Counted from the stretch's first letter, positions 25,429 through 35,427 are shown. The stretch: DNA of 64,000 nucleotides from DATKNA01 sp963786765 (GCA_963786765.1 CAWBAJ010000008.1:434001-498000), one strand, 5' to 3'. Translations and numbers: made by a program. Notes: a model not told the origin generated them from the letters alone.

Positions 25429-26347
25429 ATGACCCTCCACATGTCGTCCTCCGAGGTCGGCGGCGGCGGATTCCTCGCCGCGGAGGTGGCCACCCAGCCG
25501 TCGGACTGGGTCCGCGCCGCGGCCCGCGTGCCCGAACTGCGTCCCCTGCTTCCGGCTCCGGGAGAGCGGGTGGCGGTGGTCGGCTGCGGGACCTCCTTGT
25601 TCATGGCGCAGGCGTACGCCGACCTGCGGGAGCGCGCCGGTCAAGGCCTGACCGACGCCTGGCCCGCGAGTGAACACAAGCTGGACCGCGGCTACGACCG
25701 CCTCCTCGCGCTCTCGCGCTCAGGGACCACTACCGAGGTGATCGAGGTGCTCGAGCGCTACGGCCGGAAGGTGCCGAGCACAGTGATCACGGCGGGCGGC
25801 GACACCCCCATCGTCGATCTGGCCGCACCAGTGGTGCTCGACGACGTCGACGAGCGCTCGGTGGTGCAGACGCGGTTCGCCACGACCACGCTCGCGCTGC
25901 TGCGGGCCTCCCTCGGGGAGGGCATCGAGAACGCCGCCGCGCAGGCGCAAGAGGTGCTCGACGCCGGCCCCGAGATCCTCGACCTGGTCGGGAGCGCCGA
26001 GCAGATGACCTTCCTCGGCCGTGGGTGGACCACCGGGCTCGCCAACGAAGCTGCGCTGAAACTGCGCGAGTCGGCTCAGGCCTGGACCGAGAGCTACCCG
26101 GCGATGGAGTACCGCCACGGTCCGATCAGCATCACCTCGGCCGGGCGGGCCGTCTGGGCCTTCGGCGAGGTGCCCACCGGCCTGGCCGAACAGGTCCGGG
26201 CCACCGGAGGCCACTTCGAGCACGCCGACCGCGACCCGATGGCCGACCTGGTCCGCGTTCACCGGCTCTGCCTGAGTCGTGCCAGGGCGGCCGGGCTCGA
26301 ACCCCGACGAGCCACGCAACCTGACCCGTTCGATCATCCTCGCGTGA
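25429..26347 (+). CDS. SIS-domain sugar isomerase/deaminase, AgaS-like (frameshift near 26300)
   Basis: About 305 residues with two SIS domains related to the isomerase half of GlmS: VAVVGCGTSLFMAQAYADL, LALSRSGTTTEV, and in the second half FLGRGWTTGLANEAALKLRESA and AMEYRHGP. In the aga pathway such a protein converts galactosamine-6-phosphate to tagatose-6-phosphate and ammonia; a glucosamine-6-phosphate role is the alternative. One extra A near 26300 breaks the frame about 15 codons from the end; the corrected tail is DPDEPRNLTRSIILA with TGA at 26345. ATG 25429. First gene of the catabolic operon, divergent from the repressor. Confidence 0.8.
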
Positions 26348-27265
26348 GTTCAGCGGGTGCGTCCTCGCCGTCGACGTCGGCGGGACGAGCATCAAGGCAG
26401 AGATCGTCGACGCGGCGCTCAGGTGCTGCGCCACCGCCTCGGCCCCCACGCCCCGGTCGGACGGCGCCGGCGGTGCTCTCCGCCGTCATCGATCTCGGCC
26501 CGGCGACTCCTGTCCGGTTCGCCGTCGCCGGTCGGCGTCACCAGGGTCGGCTTGGCCGTGCCGGGCGTCGTCGACGTCGATCGCGGCGTGGGCGTCCTGG
26601 CAGCGAACCTCGCCTGGCGGGAGCATGCCTGTGACGGCCCCGGTCGCGGCCGCCCTCGGGCTGCCGGTGACGATGGTGCACGACGTGACCGCGGCAGGCA
26701 TCGCCGAGTGGCGCTGCGGCGCGGGCCGCGGCGTGGACGACCTCGCGGTCGTGGTGATCGGCACCGGTATCGCCGTGACCCTCGTGACCGGCGGCGCCCT
26801 CGTCCGCGGGGGCGCCGGCCAAGCGGGCGAGCTGGGCCACGTCGTCGTACGACCCGGTGGGCCACCTTGCGCCTGCGGGCAGCGCGGATGCCTCGAGGCG
26901 ATCTCCTCGGCGCGCGCCATCGCCGACGCCTACGCGGCGCGCAGCGGGCGCCCGGTGGACGGGGCGGTCGAGGTGTGCGGAGCGCCTGGGCTTCGACGCC
27001 AGTCGCACAGGAGGTATGGCAGGAGGCCACCGATGCCCTCGGGGACGCGCTGCTGATCGTGCGCGCCCTGCTGGCACCCTCACGGATCGTCCTCGGCGGC
27101 GGGTTGGCCGGTGCCGGCGAGGCTCTGCTCGCGCCCGTGCGCTCCAGGCTCGAACGCGCCGCGAGCCTCCAGGCCGCGCCTCCGGTCGTCGCCGCCCAAC
27201 TCGGTTCACGTGCAGGCGTCATCGGCGCCGCTCTCGCCGCACTCGATGCAGCAGGTGCCACGTGA
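26344..27265 (+). pseudogene. ROK-family sugar kinase (NagK/AgaK-like), frame broken several times
   Basis: Phosphorylates a free hexosamine such as GalNAc or GlcNAc in the cytosol. Pieces in different frames rebuild a roughly 300-residue ROK protein: LAVDVGGTSIKAEIVDA, VGLAVPGVVDVDRGVGVLAANLAW, VVVIGTGIAVTLVTGGALVRG, GELGHVVV, and the zinc motif CACGQRGCLE, ending SRAGVIGAALAALDAAGAT. Breaks occur near 26350, 26425, 26465, 26513, 26628, 26977 and 27003; most are single-base insertions, a few look like losses. Every catalytic motif survives, so sequence error is likelier than decay. GTG 26344 would overlap the SIS stop. Confidence 0.75.
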
Positions 27266-27286
27266 CCGGAGGCGCGCCGGCACGTC

Positions 27287-28471
27287 GTGCGCGGGAGGCT
27301 CGTGACACCGGAACAGGTCCTCACCGATGGAGTCGTGGCCGTCGACGACGGGCGGATCTCCTGGGTGGGGGAGGCCGGGGAGTGGGTCGACGGGGACGGG
27401 TGGCCGGCCGCCCTCGAGGTCGAGGGCACCGTCCTGCCCGGCCTCGTGGACGTGCACTGCCACGGCGCCGCCGGCTTCGGCTTTCCCGACGCCGACCCGG
27501 CGGGGGCCCGGGCGGCGGCGGCGCACCACCGCGCCCAGGGCACCACGACGCTCGTGGCCAGCCTGGTCACCGCTCCCGAGGCCGAGCTGCTTGCGGCGCT
27601 CGACGTCTGCGCGGGCCTCGTGGAGACCGGGGCCGCCGCCGGTATCCACCTGGAAGGACCGTTCCTCGCACGCGCCCAAGCAGGCGCGCAGGACACGGCT
27701 GCCCTCCGCGACCCCGATCTCTGGCTGCTCGACCGGCTGCTCGACGCCGGCCGAGGCCACGTGCGCACCTTGACGTACGCCCCCGAACTTGCCGGCGCGC
27801 CACGACTCGCCGCACACGCCATCCAGCGCGGCGTCGTGCCGTGTATCGGTCACACGGACTGCGACGCCAAGACAGCGCGGGCAGCGCTCACGACGGCAGC
27901 GGAGAGCGCCCTGGGCCGCGTTGCTGCGACACACCTGTTCAACGGGATGCCCGTGCTGCACTCGCGCGACCCGGGGCCCGTCGCCGCCGCGCTCGCGGCA
28001 GCGGCCCGCGGGGAGGCGGTCGTCGAACTCATCGCTGACGGGGTGCATCTCGCCCCGGACACGGTCGCGGCGGTCTTCGACCTCGTCGGACCCGGCCAGA
28101 TCGCCCTCGTCAGCGATGCGATGCCGGCGGCAGGGATGGCCGCGGGTCATTACCGCCTCGGCCGCCTGGACGTCGAGGTCTCCGCAGGCGTCGCCCGCCT
28201 TGCCGGCGAGGGCCCGGCCGAGTCCCGATCCATCGCCGGCGGTACCGCGCGTCTGGCCGACGTCCTGCGCCGTACCGTGCGTGACGCCGGTGTCGGGCTG
28301 CTGGCGGCCGTCACCGCCGCCACCGCCACTCCCGCACGGCTGCTCGGACTCGACGGGATCACCGGCGCGCTTCGGCCCGGACTGCGCGCCGACCTGCTCG
28401 TCGTCGACCCCGACCTGCGTCCGGTGCGCGTCATGTCGGCCGGCCGCTGGACCGACGAGCGGGCGACGTGA
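27287..28471 (+). CDS. nagA: N-acetylhexosamine-6-phosphate deacetylase (NagA/AgaA)
   Basis: A 394-residue amidohydrolase that removes acetate from GlcNAc-6-P or GalNAc-6-P. Metal and catalytic motifs are in place: VDVHCHGAAGFG, HLEGPFL, GHTDCDAKTA, ATHLFNGM, ADGVHLAPD and VSDAMPAAGM with the catalytic Asp. The family name covers both sugars; the neighbouring tagatose-type kinase and aldolase favour the GalNAc (AgaA) role. The clean frame starts at GTG 27287. A better start may be the GTG at 27262 overlapping the ROK stop, but one extra base just after it would have to be corrected. Its stop overlaps the kinase start as GTGA. Confidence 0.9.
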   Translation: MRGRLVTPEQVLTDGVVAVDDGRISWVGEAGEWVDGDGWPAALEVEGTVLPGLVDVHCHGAAGFGFPDADPAGARAAAAHHRAQGTTTLVASLVTAPEAELLAALDVCAGLVETGAAAGIHLEGPFLARAQAGAQDTAALRDPDLWLLDRLLDAGRGHVRTLTYAPELAGAPRLAAHAIQRGVVPCIGHTDCDAKTARAALTTAAESALGRVAATHLFNGMPVLHSRDPGPVAAALAAAARGEAVVELIADGVHLAPDTVAAVFDLVGPGQIALVSDAMPAAGMAAGHYRLGRLDVEVSAGVARLAGEGPAESRSIAGGTARLADVLRRTVRDAGVGLLAAVTAATATPARLLGLDGITGALRPGLRADLLVVDPDLRPVRVMSAGRWTDERAT

Positions 28472-29424
28472 TCATCGCCGTCACCCCCAACCCGGCGCTC
28501 GACGTGACCTACCGCATCCCTGCGCTGCGAGCCGGAGAGGTGCATCGCGTTCGCGACGTGCTCGTGCGCGCCGGCGGAAAGGGCATCAACGTGGCCCGGG
28601 TACTCCGGCAGCTCGGAGAGCCGTGCGCCGCACTGGGGCTGGGCGGCGGACCGGACGGCGGCCGCCTCGTGGCGGAGCTGCGCTCCGGCGGCTTCGACGT
28701 CGACCTCTGCGAGGAACTGCCGGACGTTCGCCGGACTCTTGTCGTGCATGCCGACGGCGGGATCACGTCGTTCTGGGAGCCGGGCTGCGAGCCCGTCGAC
28801 CCCCTGCGGGCGGCGCAGGCGTTGCTGGACGCGGTGCAGGTCCGGCTCCGAACGGCGCGGGCCGTCACCGTGAACGGAAGCCTGCCGCCGGGCGTCGACC
28901 CCGAGCTGCCGGCCCGTATCGCCCGGCTCTGCGCCGAGCGCCAGGTGCCCGCCGTCCTCGACCTGGACGGCGAGGCGCTGCAGGCCGCCGCCGAAGCGGA
29001 AGGCGCCGTCCTGATGCCCAACCTCGACGAGTTGGAGAGCCTCACCGGCGAGCGGCCGCAGACACCTGGAGAAGCCGCCGTGCTCGCCGCGCACCTCGTT
29101 CGCGGCGGCTCCGGTCGGTCGCCGGCCGCCGTCATCGTGACACTCGGGGAGCAAGGAGCCGTGGCCGTGACCGCGGGCGGCTCCGTCGCAGCCCGGCCGG
29201 TCGAGCATGTCAGCGGCAACACGACCGGCGCGGGGGACGCCGCCTGCGCCGCGGTCGCCCGCGTTCTGGCAAACGCCGGTTCCGTACGCGCCGTGGACCT
29301 GCGCGCCCTGGTGGCGGAGGCGGTGGCCGTGTCCGCCGCGGCGGTGCTGTGCCCGGTCGCGGGTGAGATCGATGTGGCGGCGGCCCGCCGTTGGCGCGAC
29401 GAGATCGCCGTGGAGGAGCTGTGA
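28468..29424 (+). CDS. PfkB-family hexose-phosphate kinase (1-phosphofructokinase / tagatose-6-phosphate kinase)
   Basis: A 318-residue PfkB sugar kinase. The N terminus AVTPNPALDVTY and the motif RAGGKGINVARVL are typical of the FruK/LacC branch, and NTTGAGDAACAA carries the catalytic Asp. In this operon it most plausibly phosphorylates tagatose-6-phosphate to the 1,6-bisphosphate, the substrate of the aldolase encoded next. Fructose-1-phosphate is the alternative substrate. Both ends overlap neighbours as GTGA, showing tight coupling within the operon. Frame intact. Confidence 0.88.
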   Translation: MIIAVTPNPALDVTYRIPALRAGEVHRVRDVLVRAGGKGINVARVLRQLGEPCAALGLGGGPDGGRLVAELRSGGFDVDLCEELPDVRRTLVVHADGGITSFWEPGCEPVDPLRAAQALLDAVQVRLRTARAVTVNGSLPPGVDPELPARIARLCAERQVPAVLDLDGEALQAAAEAEGAVLMPNLDELESLTGERPQTPGEAAVLAAHLVRGGSGRSPAAVIVTLGEQGAVAVTAGGSVAARPVEHVSGNTTGAGDAACAAVARVLANAGSVRAVDLRALVAEAVAVSAAAVLCPVAGEIDVAAARRWRDEIAVEEL

Positions 29425-30269
29425 CTCTCGTTCCGATGGCCCGACTCGTCGCCGACGCGCGCGCGGCTGGGCGCGGGATCGGTGCCTTCAACGTGATCAC
29501 GCTGGAGCATGCCGAAGGCATCATCGCCGGCGCCGAGCAGGCGGCACTGCCCGTGATCCTGCAAGTGTCGGAGAACACCGCCGACTACCACGGTGGCCTG
29601 GCCCCGATAGGCCGCGCCACGCTCGAGATCGCAGCCACGCCGCCGTCGACGTGGTCGTGCACCTCGACCACGCGACGCGGCCCGAGCTCGTGCGATCCGC
29701 CGTCGACCTCGGGCTCGGATCCGTGATGGTCGATGCCTCCACCCTGCCGTACGCGCAGAACGTCGCATGGACACAGGTGTTGACCGAGCAGCTGCCATGC
29801 CGGCGGCGTCTGGGTCGAAGCGGAGCTGGGCGAGGTGGGCGGCAAGGACGGTGCGCACGCGCCGGGCGTGCGCACCGACCCGGGTGAGGCCGCTGACTTC
29901 GTCCGGGCGACGGGGGTCGACGCGCTCGCGGTCGCCGTGGGCAGCTCCCACGCCATGCTCACCCGGGACGCCGTGCTCGACGATGCGCTCATCGCCGAGA
30001 TCGCCGGCAAGGTGTCGACGCCGCTCGTGCTGCACGGTTCCTCCGGGGTCCCCGACGCCGGCCTCGCCTCCGCGGTCCGTTCCGGGATGGTGAAGATCAA
30101 TATCGCCACTCACCTCAACAAGGCGATGACCCACGCGCTGCGCTCGGCGCTGACCGCGGACGAAACGCTCGTCGACCCACGCAGGTACCTCGGTCCCGGC
30201 AGGTCAGCGATCGCATCCGAAGTAGCTCGTCTGCTCGGCGTGCTGGCCCTGCGGCCGACCGCGACCTAG
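29421..30269 (+). CDS. Class II ketose-bisphosphate aldolase (tagatose-bisphosphate aldolase GatY/KbaY-like), two frameshifts
   Basis: About 282 residues. Class II aldolase motifs appear in order: IGAFNVITLEHAEGII, VVVHLDHATR with zinc ligands, EAELGEVGGKDG, LVLHGSSGVPD and VKINIATHLN. It splits tagatose- or fructose-1,6-bisphosphate into dihydroxyacetone phosphate and glyceraldehyde-3-phosphate, completing the pathway. Breaks near 29635 (probably one base lost) and 29805 (one extra C) shift the frame but leave all motifs. GTG 29421 overlaps the kinase stop. It is the last gene of the amino-sugar operon. Confidence 0.8.
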
Positions 30270-30376
30270 CGAGGGCGCAACAATGAGGCCGTCGAGCACG
30301 ACGCGCGTCGCACGCGGCGACAATCAGATGCCGCTCGGCCGATCGGGCGCGACGTGGTCGAAGCGCGGAGGTGCTC

Positions 30377-31584
30377 GTGTCGACAATCCCCAGAGGCGGG
30401 GTCGGTGCCTCGTCGGGCCGGCTCGCGGCATGGATGACCCGATGGCGACGCGACCTCGGCGCCGCCGTGCGAGCGGGGAGGGGGACAGGACGGCCACGAG
30501 CCGCCGCCGCGGCCCGCCGATCCCGGCCGAGCCGTGCGGGAGCAGACCGGTGGGTCCCGGACGCTGGACGAAGTCGTCGCCGACTGCGCGGTGTACGAGT
30601 CGGGGCGGCGCCGGCCGGGCAGGGTGTCGGTGGCCCAGGCCGCCCAGGCGGCCCGGCGCACCGACGGCTTCGTCTGGATCGGGCTGCAACAGCCGACGGC
30701 GGACGACGTGGCCGCCATCGCGCGCGACTTCGACCTGCCGGCCGCTGGCCGTCGAGGACGCGGTCAAGGCGCACCAGCGTCCCAAGCTGGAGATCTACGA
30801 CGACATCGTGTTCATGGTCCTCAAGCCGGTCTCCTACGTCGACCACGAGGAGGTCGTGAAGATCAGCGAGATCGCGGTCTTCCTCGGGCCGACGTTCGTC
30901 GTGACCGTCCGCCACGGCGACAGCGACGTCCTGCGCCGGGTGCGCGCGGAGCTCGACGCCGGCGGCCCCGAGGCTGCTGAGCCACGGCCCGACGTGGGTG
31001 CTGTACCGGGCCGCCGACCTGGTGGTCGACGGCTACGAGGAGGCGATCGCGTTCATCAACGACGACGTCGACGAGATCGAGTCGCAGGTCTTCTCCGGCG
31101 GGGACGAGGACGACCACTCGGAGCGCATCTACAAGCTCAAGCGGGAGGTGGCCGAGTTCCGGCGGGCGGTGCTGCCGCTCGCGGCGCCGCTGGAGAGGCT
31201 GGCGGCGGGCCGCGTGCGGGCGTCGACACGGCGGCGTCCACGTACTTCCGCGACGTCCACGACCACGTCCTGCGAGCCAGCGAGGCGATCGAGGGTCACG
31301 ACCGGCTGCTCTCGGACGTCCTGCAGGCGGACCTCGTGGCTGCCCGCGAGCCAGATCGCGCCTGCAGCAGAACGAGATCGCCGTCCAGCAGAACCAGGAC
31401 ATGCGCAAGATCTCGGCCTGGGCGGCCATCGCGCTCGTCCCGACGGCGGTGGCCGGGATCTACGGGATGAACTTCGACTACATGCCCGAGCTCTCTGGCA
31501 TACGGCTACTTCGTCGTCGTCGGGGTGATCGCCGTTCTCTGCTTCGTGCTCTACCGCCTGTTCAAGCGGAACGGCTGGTTGTAG
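30377..31584 (+). pseudogene. corA: CorA-like magnesium/divalent cation transporter, frame broken several times
   Basis: A membrane channel of the CorA family. Rebuilt from several frames: VVADCAVYESG, FVWIGLQQPTADD, LAVEDAVKAHQRPK, VFMVLKPVSYVDHEE, VLYRAADLVVDGYEEAI, and the C-terminal membrane pair with the signature YGMNF followed by YGYFVVVGVIAVLCFVLYRLFK. Breaks are seen near 30740, 30975, 31210, 31340, 31355 and 31495, mostly +1. The N terminus is uncertain: GTG 30377 has GGAGGTG four bases upstream but one more shift near 30530 is then needed. All functional motifs survive, so sequence error is likely. The 30270-30376 gap shows nothing. Confidence 0.75.
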
Positions 31585-31627
31585 CCGCGGGCCGAGGCCA
31601 CGGAGCGCCCGCCGGGCCCGAGCGGCC

Positions 31628-31641
31628 TAGTCTGGCGAAAG
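31628..31641 (+). promoter_or_regulatory. -10 element of a probable leaderless transcript
   Basis: TAGTCT at 31628-31633 fits TANNNT and lies 7 bases before the GTG at 31641, with no ribosome site in between. In actinomycetes this spacing usually means the transcript begins at the start codon itself. The same arrangement occurs before upp and hisH in this window. Confidence 0.45.
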
Positions 31642-32585
31642 TGACCATTCGTCTCGGCTACCAGATCCCGAACTTCACCTACCCCGACACCGGCTCGGAC
31701 GAGCTGTTCGACACCGTCGTCGCGCCAGGCCCAGGAGGCCGAGGCGACCGGCTTCGACACCGTGCTGGTGATGGACCACTTCTACCAGCTGCCCGGGCTC
31801 GGCGCCGCCGAGCAACGCGATGCTCGAGTGCTACACCACGCTCGGCGCGCTCGCCCAGCTCACCTCGACCGTCCAGCTGTCCGCGCTGGTCACCGGCAAC
31901 ACGTACCGCAATCCGGCGATCCTGGCCAAGACCGTGACCGCGCTGGACATGGTGTCGCACGGCCGGGCGCAGCCTGGGCATCGGCGCCGGCTGGTACGAG
32001 CAGCGAGCACCAGGCCTTCGGGCTCGAGTTCGGCACCTTCACCGAGCGGTTCGAGCGCCTCGAGGAGGCGCTGCAGATCATCGCGCCGATGCTGCGCGGC
32101 GAGCAGCCGACCTTCACCGGCTCGTGGTACAAGGTGCACGGACGCCATGAACAACCCGCGGCTGCGGCCGACGATCCCGATCATGCTGGGCGGCAGCGGC
32201 GAGCAGAAGACGTTCCGGCTGGCGGCGAAGTACGCCGACGACATCGAACATCATCTGCGGCCGCCGGACATCCCGCGCAAGGTCGCCGCGCTGCGCGAGC
32301 GCTGCGAGGAGATCGGCCGCGACCCCGACACGCTGCCGACGAGCTACCTCGGGATGGTCGTCCTCACGGAGTCGGCCGAGCAGACGCGCGCCACGCTCGA
32401 GCAGGTACCCCCGGACCGGCGGGAGCGGGTCTTCCTCGGGACCCCCGAGAGAGGTGGCCGAGGCGCTGAAGACCCACGTCCTCGACCAGGGCATCAACGG
32501 CCTGACCGTCAACCTCATGCGCGACGGGCACGTCCCCGGCGCCGTCGCCGCCCTCGGCAAGGCCCTGCTGCCGTTGCTGTCCTGA
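31641..32585 (+). pseudogene. LLM-class F420-dependent oxidoreductase, frame broken several times
   Basis: A luciferase-like TIM-barrel flavoprotein of the TIGR03560 type, about 310 residues when rebuilt: IRLGYQIPNFTYPD, GFDTVLVMDHFYQLP, ECYTTLGALAQLTSTVQL, GNTYRNPAILAKTVTALD, FGTFTERFERLEEALQII, RPTIPIMLGGSGEQKTFRL and a C-terminal NGLTVNLMRDGHVPG. It would use cofactor F420; the substrate is unknown. At least seven breaks (about 31725, 31815, 31970, 32005, 32143, 32250-32265, 32452), mostly one extra base, shift the frame without loss of conserved residues. Start GTG 31641 follows the -10 directly. Confidence 0.75.
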
Positions 32586-32604
32586 GCGTCCGGGTGAGGC
32601 GGTC

Positions 32605-33615
32605 GTGATCCGGTTCCGCTGGGGCGCTCTGGCCCTGATCGCCGTCGTGGCCGGATGTGCCTCGACGGGCTCTGGCGGGGAGGGGCGCGAGCGCTCGGCG
32701 TCGGCGGCGTCGAGCCTCTCGGGGTCGCCGTCGCCGTCGGCGTCGCCATCGGTCCCGGCACGGTCGTCGTCGGGGCCGTCGTCCGCGACGCCGTCCACCG
32801 GGCCGGCCGAGGTCATGGTGATCGCGGAGGAGAACCACACCTACGACCGAGGTGTTCGGTGCGGGCCGGGCACCGTACCCTGACGCGGCTCGCTTCGGAG
32901 TACGCCACGATCACGGGAATGGACGCGGGCTATCCGCCGTCGTGCCCGTCGCTGCCTGCCTACCTCCTGATGACGAGCGGCAGCACCCACGGGGTCTGCG
33001 ACGACGCCGGGCCGGACGCGCACCCGATCGGCGGAGCCGTCGATCTTCAGCGAGGTCGAGAGCGCAGGGCTGCAGTGGCGTGGGTATGCCGAGGGAATGC
33101 CCGGTCCGTGCGCCCGGAACGACGCAGCAGCCGGGCGCTACCTCGTGCGGCACGCACCGGCCCCCTATTACACGTCGCTCGCGGCGCACTGCCCGTCCTG
33201 GGACCTTCCTCTCGGCACTCGCGGCGGCAGGTGCCTTGCACGATGACGTCGCGGCCGGCCGGTTGCCCGCCTACGCCTTCGTCACCCCCGATGCCTGCAA
33301 CGACATGCACGGCGCCCCGGGCTGCCCCGGCGACCTGGTCGCCACGGGTGACCAGTGGCTGTCCGGCTGGCTGCCGCAGATCCTCGCCGGGCCCGACTAC
33401 CAGGGCCGGGCGGCTCGTCGTCGTCATCACTTGGGACGAGGGCTCGACGAGCAGCAATCACATCCCCACCATCGTGGTCGGCCCGACCGGCCGCGGGGTC
33501 CGCGTGACCGCGCCCGTGACGCACTGCGGGCTGCTCGGGTGGGAAGAGCGAATCCTCGGGCTCCCGCTGCTCGGATGCGCCCCGGACGGCGCCCGCCCTC
33601 GACCTCGTGGGCTGA
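32605..33615 (+). pseudogene. Secreted phosphoesterase-family lipoprotein, frame broken several times
   Basis: An acid-phosphatase/phospholipase-C-like phosphoesterase with an N-terminal lipobox (VVAGCAS) and a Ser/Pro-rich linker. Family motifs survive in different frames: VMVIAEENHTYD (metal ligands), LPAYLLMTSGSTHG, HDDVAAGRLPAYAFVTPDACNDMH, QWLSGWLPQIL, VVVITWDEG and SSNHIPTIVVGP. Breaks near 32850, 32880, 33035, 33230, 33410 and 33597 are nearly all single extra bases; TGA at 33613. It probably cleaves phosphate esters at the cell surface. GTG 32605 follows the oxidoreductase by 19 bases, so they may share a transcript. Confidence 0.72.
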
Positions 33616-33693
33616 CGCCCTCCCCGGAAAGCGGCACCTGGAGACCCTCGCGACGCCGGCGTAGCGTGCGGTGGAATGGCCAAGGGAGGCACC

Positions 33694-34121
33694 ATGGCGA
33701 ACCTCGTCGTGCACTTCGAGATACATGCGTCCGAGCCGCAGCGGCTCATCGACTTCTACGCGCGAGCTGTTCGGCTGGAAGTTCACCCGGTTCGGCGACA
33801 TGCCCTACTGGGCCATCGACACCGGTGAGGGCGCGATCGGCATGAACGCACCCGGCACGGCATCAACGGCGGGCTCACCCAGCGCCAGGGCCCGGCCCCC
33901 GAGCGCGGGGCCCGGTGAACGGCTGCGACATCGTCGTCGGCGTCGACGGCAGCGTCGACGAGCTGTTCCAGAAGGGCTTGAGCCTCGGCGGCACCGAGGC
34001 GCTCCCGCTGGCGGACATGAAGGGCATCGGCCGCGTGGGCTACCTGCTCGACCCTGACGGCAACGTGTTCGGGCTCATCTCGCCGGTGCTCTCCGACGGC
34101 ACCAACGTGATGGCCGGCTGA
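33694..34121 (+). CDS. VOC (glyoxalase/bleomycin-resistance) family protein, frameshifted
   Basis: A small protein of about 140 residues from the vicinal oxygen chelate superfamily: VVHFEIHASEPQRLIDFY, ELFGWKFTRFGDMPYWAI and GYLLDPDGNVFGLISP are the two beta-alpha-beta-beta-beta modules. Breaks near 33765 (one extra base) and near 33860 and 33910 (probably bases lost in C/G runs) shift the frame. ATG 33694 is chosen after GGGAGGC. Enzymatic role cannot be assigned; many homologues are putative dioxygenases or binding proteins. Confidence 0.75.
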
Positions 34122-34143
34122 ACGGCCGCCCGGCCCCGACCGA

Positions 34144-34188
34144 GCACGATGCCCGGCGCTCCATCGCGGGAGCCGCCGGGCATCGTGC
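34144..34188. terminator. Strong bidirectional hairpin between the VOC gene and tRNA-Ser
   Basis: Left arm 34144-34162 and right arm 34169-34188 pair over 19 bases with one bulged base and a 6-base loop (core GCACGATGCCCGGCG). It lies between convergent genes, 22 bases after the VOC stop and 13 bases from the 3' end of the tRNA, and would terminate both transcripts. Confidence 0.7.
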
Positions 34189-34201
34189 CTGGTCACGAGA
34201 G

Positions 34202-34288
34202 CGGTGGCGGTGGGATTTGAACCCACGGAGGGGTTGCCCCCTCACACGCTTTCGAGGCGTGCTCCTTAGGCCGCTCGGACACGCCACC
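34202..34288 (-). tRNA. tRNA-Ser (anticodon CGA)
   Basis: An 87-base cloverleaf on the minus strand. The 7-bp acceptor stem GGTGGCG/CGCCACC with discriminator G, a D arm with CCGAGCGGCCTAAGG, the anticodon loop CTCGAAA (anticodon at 34252-34254), a long variable arm GAGGGGGCAACCCCTC and the TPsiC loop GGGTTCAAATCCC identify a class II serine tRNA reading UCG. CCA is not encoded. Confidence 0.96.
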
Positions 34289-34344
34289 GCCGAAGAGAGT
34301 ACCGGAGCCGCGGGCCCGCGACCGAATCGCTTCGCAGCGCCGGC

Positions 34345-34826
34345 CTAGCTCCGGTGCGGCTCGAAGAACTCGCGCAGCAGGGCACCGCACTCCTGCTCGA
34401 GCACGCCGCCGACGACCTCGACGCGATGGTTGAGCCGGACGTCGCGCAGCACGTCCCGGGTCGAGCCCGCCGCGCCCGCCTTCGGGTCCCACGCGCCGAA
34501 CACCACCCGGGCCACCCGGGCCAGCACGACGGCGCCGGCGCACATCGTGCAGGGCTCGAGCGTCACCGCGAGCGTGCAGCCGTCCAGCCGCCACGACCCC
34601 AGGGCCGCGGACGCCGACCGCAGCGCGAGCACCTCGGCGTGCGCGGTCGGGTCGTTCGTGGCCTCGCGGGCGTTGCACGCCGACGCGACGACCTCGCCGG
34701 ACGGGCCGATCACGACCGCCCCCACGGGGACGTCGCCGGTGGCGAGGGCCTGGCGCGCAGCACGCAGCGCGGCGCGGACCGCGGCGCTGTCGGCGTCCCG
34801 GTGCGGGCCCCGGCGGGCGGCGTCAC
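34345..34826 (-). CDS. tadA: tRNA adenosine(34) deaminase TadA (frameshift near 34803)
   Basis: About 160 residues. Converts A34 to inosine in tRNA-Arg(ACG). The cytidine-deaminase fold signatures are TAHAEVLAL (zinc His and catalytic Glu) and PCTMCAGA (zinc Cys pair); ALATGDVPVGAVV precedes them. The body reads cleanly from ADSAAVRAALR to FFEPHRS. The likely start is the GTG at 34826, overlapping the stop of the partner gene as GTGA, but one base appears to be missing in a GGG run near 34803 so the first dozen codons are in another frame. Near tRNA-Ser and upp as in many actinobacteria. Confidence 0.9.
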
Positions 34827-35358
34827 CGCAGGGCGTCGAGCAGCCCCACGAAGCCCACGACCTCGCCGACCTCGGCGAGCACCGCGCCCGGGTCGTCGCC
34901 GTTCTCCTCGACGAGCTTGCGAGGGTGCGGCCGCTGATGCCGAGGTCCTCCAGCAGGTCCGTCTCGCCGGCCCAGGCGGCGACCTTCGGCTCCTCGTCCT
35001 CGTCCTCGGTCTCGCCGTCGCCGTCCTCGTCGCCGTCCGCGTTGTCGTCGTCCTCGACCTCGTCGGCGCTGTCGACGTCGGCCGCCGGGGCGAGGAGGGG
35101 GCCGTAGTGGCTGTGGGAGGCGGTGTAGAGGTCGGAGACGAACAAGCGCGGCTCGTCGTCGCCGTCGACGCGCACGAGCGCGAACCACTCGTCCTCGTGC
35201 TCGATGACGGCCAGCACGGGCTGATCCTCAACGGAGACGCCGCGCAGCGCGTCGGTCAGCTCCTCGAGGGTGCTCGCGTCGTCGACCTCGACGTCCCGGG
35301 CACGCCAGGCCGAGGGCGTGCGGGCGATGACAGCGGTGAAGTACGCCACGGCCCCCAT
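34823..35358 (-). CDS. TadA-associated (putative tRNA adenosine deaminase-associated) protein, frameshift near 34920
   Basis: About 178 residues. The N terminus AYFTAVIARTPSAWRARDVE, the middle ALRGVSVEDQPVLAVIEHEDEWFALVRVDG and a C-terminal AEVGEVVGFVGLLDALR match the actinobacterial protein always encoded with tadA; its role is unknown. A long Asp/Glu run around residues 95-120 is highly acidic. One lost base near 34920 separates GISGRTLA from KLVEENGDDPG. ATG 35358 begins it. Coupled to tadA through GTGA. Confidence 0.82.
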
Positions 35359-35427
35359 CGTGGCACCCGAGGTCCGCGCGGGCGAGTGGTCGGGCACCCG
35401 TCCGGCTGTCCGCGGCGGTCGCGCCGG

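Noticed and set aside
26350..27003. Programmed ribosomal frameshifting in the ROK kinase and neighbours
   Set aside because: There are too many shifts, in too many unrelated genes, with no common slippery sequence or stimulatory hairpin.
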